From Conidiobolus incongruus B7586 (Eukaryota; Entomophthoromycota; Entomophthoromycetes; Entomophthorales; Conidiobolaceae), in the NCBI GenBank assembly GCA_000697335.1, contig JNEM01010983.1:1-38572 (forward strand): 38,572 nt of DNA, read 5' to 3'. Positions 22,287 through 32,817 of this stretch are shown piece by piece. The notes under the pieces were generated by a model. The model was not told the DNA's origin. It was given only the letters and a program-made list of their open reading frames with translations, and did no database searches. Both the position numbers and the translations under genes were made by a program. Positions within the stretch are counted from its first letter, which is position 1; every line of letters begins with the position of its first letter.

Positions 22287-25005
22287 GTTCTCAATGTCAA
22301 ATAATGAAAGTTGACAAAATTAATTATATAATCACTGACAATAATATAATCAAACTCTTGTATTCCAACCATTTTCAAATCATTATATTTCAAATATCGT
22401 CTTTATATTTCTTTTATATCATATAATTTTTTCAAACTTCTATTTCAATTTGACATTTATTATTATGTAATTATATTTTTTATTTTTCCATATTTCGAAT
22501 AATTTTCAATAAATATATCACTTACATATCACTCCAAATAAATTTTTATTTTGATTATTTTAACACTTAAAATGGATTGCTTTATCTAACTTGGTTATGA
22601 ACCACTATATTCAGTCCACATTAATTTACAACTGACTGACTGGGAACAAAGAAATGTTGACAGTTATTATATTTCAAAATATTTGAATATTAAAATATTT
22701 CAAATTTGAAAAACGCAATAAACCGATTTTTCAACGTTAACGGATATGACACTGAATTAACTTCAAAGCATAGCCATATAGTTGATTGTATTTATTAAAA
22801 TCGAATTTTATAATTTATACATGTGGGTTCAAATTTAACAAAAAACAACTTGCAAAAATGCATGAATATGGATATATTTTAATCATGAGTTACAATTTTA
22901 AATAACAATATAAAATTTTCGCTTTAGTCATTTAATTATCTCTTCTTTGAATTACGATATATATATTATATACTATACTTGTAATTTACATTTTAACCTA
23001 TTTAGCACATTAATTATTTTTAATAAATATAGCGATATTAACCTATAAAATTTAGCTTTTATTAAACATGGTATTACATTTTCAAATTCAAATTTTCACA
23101 CTTAAAATTAAACTTGTCCAAGTCTTGTATAGAGTCAAGAGATCCTTAGGGTGTAAGCTCTAGCACCAATCCTGGAAGATTGGTTCAATTGAATGTTAGA
23201 TAGTTAAGCATTATATTTCTAGTAGTATTAATATCTTGATCCATCTTTATATAATATTGAAGTCATTTGAAAGCCTTGCTTAATCCGAGTTATATATGCA
23301 AATATCCATAATTATCATATATTTTGCTTGTATGATGCTTGTTGCAAATTATTATTTTTTACCAGAGATATTCCCTTGTTTAATTAAATAAACTTTGTTT
23401 AAATCTTTAATTAGAATATCCTAATATTGCTTTTGTACTTTTGCTTTTAATGAATTTATTGACTTATTTCGCCATCTTTTGAGGCTTAAATTCAAGAAAC
23501 AAAATAATATAATATTATTTAATCTTCAATTAGGTGAATATGTTGTGTAGCTTATAATGTTTTAAATCTCCTTTTAATTATTCTAACTAATTTTATCGTT
23601 TGATATTTTTTATTGCTGATTGATTTCGAGACTGATTTGCTTTATAGCTTTTTGTCAATACAATAAAAACAATATATTCTCTTAATTTTCCCTTATTCAA
23701 TAAACAAAATAACAAGAGAGTAACTTGTTATAAAAGTCAGTAAATTAAGATGAAGGACTGGAGTTTTTATTGAATTGTAATATACTTGAGAGCATAGTGA
23801 TAATTTTTTAACTTTCAATAGCATTAAAATACAAAGATAGAATTCATTAGTTGTAATAATAGTGATAATAAGAAATTATCAATATTAAATATATTGGTAA
23901 AGGAAGTGACTATTTACCAGGATTAATTTAATATATATATATATATATATTCAAACTTAAATTAATTATATTAATAAAAAATCACCATGTTTATTTAAAA
24001 GTTATAAAGAAAGTGAAGATAAATTTATTAAACTTATATTGAGTATATAAACTTAATCAAAAAATATTAACTTAAAATATAATATTAAAGTTCTAAGTAT
24101 TCAATAAATGAATGTAATAACTTAAGAATCTCTGACTTAATCAAATTTGAATGGAATGTAATTGAACAATATAAAATAAATTAAATTAAAATCATATATG
24201 TCATATTTGACATTTACAATTTTAAAATATTATCCAAGTATCTGTGCTGCAAGTGATAGTTTATCTAGGCCTTGTTTAAATATTGATAGGCATGCTCAGG
24301 CTAGTGGAAATTTTGGGAACAGGTGAATAAGAAAATGATCATTATAATTATAATTAGAATATTTTGTAATTTTGTAATTATTAAATCAAAAATAATATAT
24401 TTTCCAAGTTTGCTCCAACCCATGTAGTTGTGTAAGTTGGCTTTGAAAAAATACCCCTCATATCAATAATTTCCTTTAGTTATTTTCAAAATACAATATT
24501 ATAACAAGTATATAATTTGTATAAAAGGTTCAGTAGAGTTATCACTTAAATATATTTCAAAGTTGACTTGAAAATTAGATATTGTATGATATTTTAAAGG
24601 TTAATCAAGGAAATAGTATGCATATTATTTAGTTTGATCGATCAAATGATATCATTCTTCATTCTTTTTTTAACATAAATATGAATTCCAATTAATAATA
24701 GCACTAGATATAGAAAAATAATAAATTTGAATACTTAAATAAGAAAAATTGATGAGAATGACTACTTAAGGTAATCAATAATTTTGAACTTTAATATCCC
24801 ATAAAACCTTAAATATTAAAATTAGTATAAATGTCAATGTTTGTGATACAAATTAAAAATCATTCAAATCCAAAATATAAGTCAAATTTAAGAAATAAAC
24901 ATATTGAAAAGTCAACTAACCAATTAATCCAAGAAATTAATTGGTAGCTTTATAAATAATATCTATATTTTGAGAATAAATTTTTGAATTTGAAAATTAA
25001 AAAAT
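22287..25005. other. Long AT-rich intergenic region with scattered coding-like islands
   Basis: About 2.7 kb without a supportable gene. Three islands are less AT-rich and protein-like. At 22590-22710 a frame reads EPLYSVHINLQLTDWEQRN. Around 23113-23205 one reads SKSCIESRDP, a stop, then GVSSSTNPGRLVQLNVR. At 24198-24323 a short ATG frame reads YPSICAASDSLSRPCLNIDR and HAQASGNFGNR and ends at a donor-like AG|GTGAAT. None is recognised. A hairpin ACCAATC/GATTGGT lies at about 23165-23184, and an AT repeat at about 23930-23950. The right end holds the ABCF promoter, described separately. Confidence 0.4.
24919..24959 (+). promoter_or_regulatory. Paired inverted CCAAT boxes and TATA upstream of ABCF3
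   Basis: ACCAATTAAT (24919-24928) and its perfect reverse complement ATTAATTGGT (24936-24945) flank a 7-nt centre. This places two divergent CCAAT boxes back to back. TATAAATAA follows at 24951, 55 nt before the ABCF3 start codon. The arrangement looks like a core promoter with NF-Y sites. Binding is inferred from the motif only. Confidence 0.45.
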
Positions 25006-27219
25006 ATGACCAATAGCTCAAGTGTGGATACGCAACAGTTATTGAGCACGATAACTCAAAATTTAGAGGGTTTAGACTCCACCGTCATTGAATATATATC
25101 GGGGTATTTGGAGGATGAAAATAATTTGAATTTAGATGAAGATGGGTCCGAATTCGTCAATAATTTCGTTCGTCCTCTTCTCGAAGAGACCTTAGACGAG
25201 TCGGAAGCTGGTAAAATTGACTCTTTATGTCAAAAGCTCAGCGAAATGTTCGTTGATGCTCAAATGAAGGAGCTTGGTATGGAGCCTAAGCAGTTGGATC
25301 AAGTTATTCTCATGAAAAATCAAAAGGCCCAGTCTGCTACCGCCAGTATTGGTGTATCTTCCATTGATTTGGATTCTACTGCTCGTCGTAAGGGTATTTC
25401 CACTGTGGATACTCAGAAATTGGCTAAGGCTGAAGCTAAGATTGAAGAAAAGAGAATTAAGCGTGATAGAAAGGTCAACTATGAGGCTTCTAAGCTTATC
25501 AACAAAGTTGAGAACAATGAATTGGAAATCCTTCAAGTCAACCCCATTATGGATTACACTCTCAATCGTGGCAAATCCAAGGATATTAAAGTTGAAAACT
25601 TTGATATTTCATTCGCTGGTAAGCGTATCCTGACTAACGCCAGTATCACTCTTGCTTACGGTAGAAGATACGGTTTGATTGGTAGAAACGGTATTGGTAA
25701 ATCCACTTTATTGAGACACATTTCACGTAGGGAACTCAACATTCCTACTCATATCAGTATTCTTCATGTTGAGCAAGAAATGGCTGGTGATGATACTCCC
25801 GCCCTTAGATCCGTTCTCAAGGCTGATATATGGAGAGAACACTTGTTGAACGAAGAAGCAACTAACACCAAGCGCATTCAAGAAATTGAAGCCATGGGCA
25901 CCGCTTCTTTAAGTCCCGAAGAGCTCAAAGCTCTTAACGAAGAAAAGGATCAAATCAACTCCAAGTTGAAGGAAGTATATGCCAAACTCGAAGAAATTGA
26001 ATCTGACAAGGCCGAATCTCGTGCTGCTTCCATTCTTAGTGGTCTTGGGTTCTCTCAAGATCAATTGCACAATGCCACCAAGACTTTCTCTGGTGGTTGG
26101 AGAATGCGTCTCTCTTTGGCCCGTGCCCTCTTCTGCAAGCCTGACTTGTTACTCCTTGACGAACCTACTAACATGTTGGATATTCCAGCTGTCATGTGGT
26201 TAGAAAATTATCTTGAACAATGGCCCAGCACTTTGTTCGTAGTCTCTCACGATCGTGAATTCTTAGACTCTGTAGCTACTGATATCATCCACCAACACTC
26301 CGAAAGGTTGGATCACTATAAGGGCAACTTCTCCAACTTCTACGCTACCCGAGAAGAGCGTAGAAAGAACCAGCTCAAAGAATACGAGAACCAAATGGAA
26401 CAACGCAAGCACTTGCAATCCTTCATTGATCGCTGGAGATATAATGCCAACAGGGCCGCTCAAGCTCAGATGAAGATCAAAATCCTTGAAAAGATGCCCA
26501 TTTTAGAAAAGCCTGAAGATGAAAATATTGTCACTTTCCGTTTTCCTGATCCCGACTCCATCAGTCCTCCTATCCTTCAGATGAGTGGTGTTGACTTTGG
26601 ATACACTCCTGACAAGTTGGAATTGAAGAATGTTGATTTAGATTTGCAATTGGACTCTCGCATTGCTGTTGTAGGTCCTAACGGTGCTGGTAAATCCACT
26701 ATGCTCAAATTGCTCACTGGTAAGCTTGAGCCCAAGGCTGGTATGGTCCATCGTCATGGTAGACTCAGATTTGCCATGTTTACACAACATCACGTCGACC
26801 AATTGGACTTGGACATGAGTCCCGTATCCTACATGGCATCCAAATGGCCAGGCAAATCGGAGGAAGAATACCGTCGTCAGTTGGGTGCCTTCGGCATTAC
26901 AGGTATGGTAGGTCTCCAGCCCATCCGTACACTTTCTGGAGGTCAAAAATCCAGAGTCGCATTCGCTTGCATGGGTCTTCTCAATCCCCATATCCTCGTA
27001 CTTGACGAACCTACCAATCACTTGGACATGGAATCGATGGATGCTTTAATCAAAGCCATTCAAAACTTCAAGGGTGGTGTCGTCGTAGTCAGTCACGACG
27101 AGCGCTTCATCAACTCAGTGGCCACACACTTATGGATCTGTGACAATAAGACAGTAACCAAATTTAAGGGCAATATCAAGGACTATAAACAGAAACTCTT
27201 AGCCGAACAAAAAGTCTAA
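25006..27219 (+). CDS. GCN20: ABCF3 / Gcn20-type ribosome-associated ATPase
   Basis: A 737-residue single-exon ABCF protein, near the usual length of about 710-750. Residues 1-200 form the N-terminal region, with a coiled, charged stretch (KLAKAEAKIEEKRIKRDRK). In yeast Gcn20 this region contacts Gcn1. The first nucleotide-binding domain has Walker A GRNGIGKST at 226-234, signature SGGWRMRLSLARAL from 362 and Walker B LLLLDEPTN with Asp385-Glu386. The second has Walker A GPNGAGKST at 557-565, signature SGGQKSRVAF from 644 and Walker B LDEPTNHLDM with Asp667-Glu668. Switch histidines are in VVSHD of both halves. There are no membrane segments. With Gcn1 this ATPase helps uncharged tRNA activate the kinase Gcn2 during amino-acid starvation. 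All catalytic motifs are intact. C-ending codons are frequent, suggesting strong expression. Confidence 0.96.
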   Translation: MTNSSSVDTQQLLSTITQNLEGLDSTVIEYISGYLEDENNLNLDEDGSEFVNNFVRPLLEETLDESEAGKIDSLCQKLSEMFVDAQMKELGMEPKQLDQVILMKNQKAQSATASIGVSSIDLDSTARRKGISTVDTQKLAKAEAKIEEKRIKRDRKVNYEASKLINKVENNELEILQVNPIMDYTLNRGKSKDIKVENFDISFAGKRILTNASITLAYGRRYGLIGRNGIGKSTLLRHISRRELNIPTHISILHVEQEMAGDDTPALRSVLKADIWREHLLNEEATNTKRIQEIEAMGTASLSPEELKALNEEKDQINSKLKEVYAKLEEIESDKAESRAASILSGLGFSQDQLHNATKTFSGGWRMRLSLARALFCKPDLLLLDEPTNMLDIPAVMWLENYLEQWPSTLFVVSHDREFLDSVATDIIHQHSERLDHYKGNFSNFYATREERRKNQLKEYENQMEQRKHLQSFIDRWRYNANRAAQAQMKIKILEKMPILEKPEDENIVTFRFPDPDSISPPILQMSGVDFGYTPDKLELKNVDLDLQLDSRIAVVGPNGAGKSTMLKLLTGKLEPKAGMVHRHGRLRFAMFTQHHVDQLDLDMSPVSYMASKWPGKSEEEYRRQLGAFGITGMVGLQPIRTLSGGQKSRVAFACMGLLNPHILVLDEPTNHLDMESMDALIKAIQNFKGGVVVVSHDERFINSVATHLWICDNKTVTKFKGNIKDYKQKLLAEQKV

Positions 27220-28490
27220 TTTCGATAAATACATAGAGTTGTTATTCACTCATATTCATTAATTTCATTTGATATTTTGTGTTAAAATTGAATTAATAAA
27301 ATTTTTAAATTTTAATTGTATTAATACCTGTATTCATTTTCATTGATATCCAAATCCTTTTATCTTATGGTCTTAACCTAACAATGATTAGTCCAGTTTA
27401 TGTTCTAAATATCTTTGATCATTTAAAAATATTCAAACTACATACTATCAGCTACATTATTATAGAATTAAGATAGTATCGATGCGATAGTATTTATATT
27501 CAAAGATATCAATGAAAAAATCACTCTATTTTGTCCAATTAAAAACTATTGTCATAAATTGTCAAGTATCATTTTATTAATTTTTGGAGTCATCTTGTTA
27601 ATAGATTCGAATTCTATTAAATTTTGAAATGATGATATATATGATATTAATTTTTCAATGTATATTATTTTGAAAATTAATTAAAAAATTAATTGATCTC
27701 AAATTTAAAATTTATGAAACTTAAATTATTTTAAATTAATCATCAATTTAAATTATTAATATTAAATAGTTTAGTATAGATAATTTCAAATTTAATAAAG
27801 TGATCAATATGAAATTAAATTATTATTTAATATTATATTTGATACAGAGAAATATAGTTAAACCAATTAAAGATTTCAAAACATTGAAATTTTCTAAATG
27901 ATTAAATTAACCTTTTGAAATATAACTTTACAAGGTAAAAGAAATTAATCCAAGTTATTAAATGATTTATATACTGTTAGTTTGAAAAGGGTTCAATTGA
28001 TTGATATATTAGTATTTAATATCATATAATTATTACTAATGATAATTTTCATTAAAATATTGATTATTGGGATATGCTACACAATTTCCTCAATTATTTT
28101 GAATGTTTTAAACGAATTAATTCTTTATGCGTAATTCAATTGTAGAGAAAAGAAGTTTTTTGATTTATTGTGTGATTTCGTAAAGTAATTATAATAATAT
28201 AAGACTTATGAAAAATTAGATATATCTATTACACGATTTCATTATAGTATATTTAATGTTGAATCATCATGATTTTTATAATTACCTAATATGATAATTT
28301 TTTCATTTTGATCCTAATAATTTGCATAATACATTTTTTATTATAAATTAAATTTTGCATTCAAAATTATTGATTAGTTTCAGTTTAATTGAATTTTTAT
28401 ACTTGATGATATTCTTTTAAATAATATTCAAATTGAATAATTTTATTCCAAGTAGATTAATATTTTGTTTATATTATTTTATATCTATGA
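27220..28490. other. AT-rich intergenic DNA downstream of ABCF3
   Basis: About 1.3 kb with only chance open frames. It includes the ABCF3 3' end, where AATAAA-like signals occur around 27293-27300. Nothing else was recognised. Confidence 0.45.
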
Positions 28491-29228
28491 TGTTGTCTTG
28501 AATATTTCGAAACAGTGGGGTCGTCAATAACACAACGTTTGGTATCATTGTTAGACAAAAGAAGTAATATATCATTTGCTTTACTATTTTTTGAAAGTTT
28601 ACCTGATATAACAACTATGTTTGATATAATTCACCGAATTGACAATTTATACTTTTAAACTTTATTCTGTACAAAATTGTATACTGTTGGATATTTTATT
28701 TTGGGATAAATATTAGAAATAATCAATGTCATTTTAAATGCTTTGAATCTTTACTAGATTTTGAAATCGTATGGAACTACAAAGTGTAAGTATAAACATT
28801 GTTAAGTACCCTGTATTAATCAAATGAATTGATTAAGTTATTGAATAATTATTGATAATCATAATATTTTAATTGTAATATCTACAAAATTCTATTAAAA
28901 AGGTGTAGCATTTCATTGAATTTGTTTTTTGAATGACATCAGAGATCTCCTTAATATTCGATAGTTCAGAATCAGTTTTTCAAGTTGATGAGATTGGGAA
29001 TCAGGCTAAAGTCAGGGGCATTTTTACTTGATCATAATCAAGTGTCTATAAGCTAATATTGGGTTATTAATATTAATATGAATTAAATTAGCCTTTTCAA
29101 AAGATTTTTTGAACTAGAATCGTGATAAAATATTCTAGTATTTATATGCTTCACAAGTATATTCATATTATTAACACACCATTTTTGAAAGATGATTTTG
29201 AACACTTGTCGCTAATTATGAGGTAATT
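28491..29228 (+). pseudogene. Possible decayed multi-exon gene of unknown family
   Basis: Several short pieces read like exons in one direction. A 55-codon open run at 28491-28658 contains QRLVSLLDKRSNISFALLFF and ESLPDITTMFDIIHRIDN. A short piece ending near 28788 runs into GTAAGT. At 28909-29031 one frame reads HFIEFVF, a stop, MTSEISLIFDSSESVFQVDE and IGNQAKVRGIFT. Near 29175-29222 NTPFLKDDFEHLSLIMR ends at a donor-like AG|GTAATT. The composition is unlike random AT-rich frames, which are dominated by I/N/K/Y. The pieces lack an obvious start and end and have internal stops, so decay is more likely than an active gene. An RGS-like helical domain came to mind for the third piece, but I cannot support it. 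Confidence 0.3.
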
Positions 29229-30179
29229 AATTTTAAGCATTAAATTATATAATATATGGCCAAAATAGTTTTTTAATATATGTTTAAATGATGATTGGTT
29301 AAGTATCTAATTAATATTAAAACAAATTACATATTTTTTATTAATAAAAACCCATTGTTCTAAGATCAAATAAAAATTATATAAAATATTGGATTAAATA
29401 ATGTGTTAATATTATACCAATAGGTTTATATATATATTTATTTTTAATCATTTTTACCTATAAGATACCCTATAAATATGAATCCTAATTCTGAAACCAA
29501 TTTGGGTTTGACGAATTTGAATTTTTAAATAAATAGTTTTGACAGTAATTTCTGTGGATTTTTCATAGTTTTATGAGCTGAATTTTAAATTGAGAACCGA
29601 ATCTTTCTAAGTGTTTGAAATTATCTAAAGAATACTGTTTTAAATAATTTAATATGTTGAAAGCAGTATTAGTTGTATAAATAATACTAAATATTTTCAA
29701 AATTCTATTCAAATTGTATATTAATAAATTTTATACATAATTTTAAACTAAAGTATGCAGCATTTAAACTATGCATTTTAAAGAAAAATTGGAAATTAGT
29801 AAAGTCAAATGATTAATGGATAGGGATAAGATTAATGGGAAAAATTCTGATATTTGTTTGTTCATTCAAATTCACTTGTCTAATCATACTAAAATATCAA
29901 AATACCAGTCATAAAAGTATCCAAGTAAACTCTTTTGATTTATTAGACACTAATCCAACTCCATCTCCATTGTGAATACTTCATATCACCATACTTATTT
30001 GTATATTTAATTTAAGCTCTGTTTAATATTACCAGCGCAATTCAGCTGTCAGCCTATTATTTAAGTAATCAAGTAACTATATTCTTCTCAATACTTTCTC
30101 CACTTGTTTATTCCTCAATTTTAGCTAATTTTTATACCTTTCTGTATCCAAAGTGAAACGTAGTCAAGTACCTGAAGAT
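29229..30179. other. AT-rich spacer with the PP2A B56 promoter and 5' leader
   Basis: About 950 bases without a gene. The last 180 bases are less AT-rich and pyrimidine-rich, as expected for a leader. A possible 52-nt 5'-leader intron runs from GTAACT at 30073 to TTTTAG ending at 30124. That is consistent with the size of coding introns here but unproven. Confidence 0.4.
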
Positions 30180-32817
30180 ATGAAAAGTTTTCGTAATAAA
30201 GTTAGTTTTGTTATGCATTTCAACATCATTTATTTGACAATTGGTTCTTATTTTTCTAGTTGTTACGATCAAAAAACTCTTCTGACAGTCCACCCAGGAC
30301 GCCAACTAATGCGAGTAATACTTCCGTCGCTTCAAACGAACCCAACCGTCCTGATGCCGAAGTCATATTAACGTCACCGTTACAAAATTCCACAGGGGGT
30401 AATTTTGAAACTAATATCCATTATCCTGAAGATTTAACTTATAATCCAGATTCTGCTGTATATAACAAATATAATAATTTGTGATTCTATATATTAATCA
30501 AATTTCACTTTAGAGAGGCTCAGATCTCAATCAACATTTAGATTTAGCTGACCAAGTAGTACGTAATAACGCTATTAATCGCTTTTTAAACTCTTCTAAA
30601 GATTCTCAAACCATTAAAACTGGTAAGAAAAATAGAAATTCAAGATTGTATGCGAGTGAGCAGAGGGATCTCGTCCGACTTCCTGATCTTAAAGGTAACT
30701 ATTTTAAGTTTTACATATTTCAATCTTTTATTTATATGTGTTTAGGAGTACCTGAAAATGAACGACCAAGTTTACTCTTACAAAAGTTTGACCAATGTTG
30801 TGTAGTATTTGACTTTCGTGATGCGGAATCTGACAGAGAAGGAAAAGAAATTAAGCGATTAGCACTTATTGAATTGGTAGAATACGTCAGTACTACTCGA
30901 GGAATCATTACTGAAGAAGTATATCCTGCAGTTTTCAAAATGGTAATTTTACTAGATAATATTCTCACTCCTAAAGTATTCTAATTGGGTTTAGTTTGCT
31001 TCCAATTTATTCCGCTCAATCCCACCTCAGCCTCATTCCACTTTAGATTCTTACGATCCTGAGGAAGACGAAATCACTCTGGAGTGTGGCTGGCCTCATC
31101 TACAGATCGTTTACGAATTCTTCCTAAGATTTTGCGAGTCTCCAGACTTTAACCCCAATATTGCTAGAAAATACGTCGACCAAAACTTTATTCTTCAGGT
31201 AAAAAGTTGACTTTATATTTATTTTATTTATTGGTAAGCTAATACATGATATAACCATTAATATTATAGTTACTCGAGTTATTTGACAGTGAAGATCCCA
31301 GAGAAAGAGACTATTTAAAAACTACTTTACATAGGATTTATGGAAAATTTTTACATCTTAGAGCTTATATTAGACGATCTATTAACAATATATTCTATCG
31401 TTTTATTTATGAAAATGAAAGACATTGCGGTATCGCTGAACTTTTAGAAATTCTTGGAAGGTTAGTTAAACTCTTGAAATTATAGTCTATCAATTTTATT
31501 AATTGGTTTTTTTAAAGTATTATCAATGGGTTTGCTCTACCTCTCAAAGAAGAACACAAACAGTTCCTCCTCAAAGTTTTAGTCCCCCTTCATAAGCCTA
31601 GATCTTTAGGTTCTTACCACCCTCAGCTCGCTTACTGTGTGGTTCAATTCCTAGAAAAAGATTCAAGTTTGACTGAAGAGGTGATTAATGGATTGTTGAA
31701 ATACTGGCCCAAGGTCAACAGTCCTAAAGAGGTGATGTTCTTGAATGAAATTGAAGAAATTTTAGATGTTGTCGAACCCGAAATATTTCCAAAAATTCAA
31801 GTTCCCCTCTTTATGCAAATTTCTAAATGTGTCTCGAGCCCACACTTTCAGGTAAATTCATTTCATTTTAATAGTTTCACAATGATCATTAAATACATTT
31901 GTTAAGGTTGCTGAACGTGCTCTATTTTATTGGAACAACGAATACATAGTTAATCTTATGTCTGAAAATACGGCAGTTATCCTTCCCATTATGTTTGCTT
32001 CTCTATACAAAAACTCTAAAATGCATTGGAATAGGTATTTGTATTAATGAAATTTATTTCAGATTTAGTAAATGTCTAACATTATATATTTAGAACTATC
32101 CATGGACTCGTTTATAACGCTCTAAAAATTTTCATGGATATGAATCCCACTCTTTTTGATGAATGCGTTAGTCAATTCAAAATCAATCGTAAACTGTAAT
32201 ATTACAAATTAGTATAAGGTCGTTATATTGATCTGATTAATTTTTCAATTTTTAGAGAAGCTAAACGACAAGAGAATAGAGAAAAGTTTTGGGCTAATAT
32301 AGAACAACAAGCTCAAAGGAATGCCAAGAACTTGGGAACTCAGACGGATGCCATCTCTCAACCATCGAGTTCTAGTAATATATATTTTTTAATCATCATA
32401 AAATAGTATATCTAATTTTAATATAGTGTTAGTACTTGGAAATACATTGGATTCTTCTAATGCTAACGATTCTGCGATTAACAATGAAGATGCTGAAGAT
32501 ATGGATGTATTTGAATCTGAATTAGTAAACATTTATTTATTATCTAACTTTGAGTCATTTAACTGACCTTTTTCAATTAGACACAAAGCGATCCCAAGCC
32601 ACCCATGAATCTCTTCCGAAGAAAATCCGTATTACCTGTTGATGAAGCAATCCTAGATGAAATATGCCGTCACCATAGACCAGATAATATCATTCCCACC
32701 ATCTCAGATAGCGATGGTAGCGAAAATGGTGACGAGAATCGAGCCGATTCGGACACTGCCATGGACATTGATCCCGAAGACTCTGGCGAAACAAGTTCTC
32801 AAACCAATCCCATTTGA
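30180..32817 (+). CDS. RTS1: PP2A regulatory subunit B56 (B', Rts1-like)
   Basis: Twelve exons give 669 residues: 30180-30200, 30260-30457, 30514-30694, 30746-30942, 30995-31198, 31270-31460, 31518-31851, 31907-32034, 32094-32195, 32256-32374, 32427-32524 and 32581-32817. Phases agree and the 2010-nt total is divisible by three. The B56 HEAT-like core is clear: [146 protein letters not shown] and YWNNEYI. It binds the PP2A scaffold and recruits LxxIxE-type substrates in stress and mitotic signalling. The Ser/Asn/Pro-rich N-terminus and an acidic Ser/Asp-rich tail are extensions beyond animal B56. The start is the first ATG; exon 1 encodes only seven residues. The exon 2 donor GTATAT at 30458 is chosen for frame. 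Confidence 0.96.

Noticed and set aside
23128-23200. Hairpin ACCAATC/GATTGGT with a GGTTCAAT box-B-like sequence, considered as a tRNA or snoRNA.
   Set aside because: No cloverleaf and no C/D or H/ACA boxes at the right spacing.
24235-24330. A less AT-rich island considered as a structural RNA (SRP, U-snRNA or RNase P).
   Set aside because: None of the conserved cores of those RNAs is present, while one frame reads as protein with a donor site.
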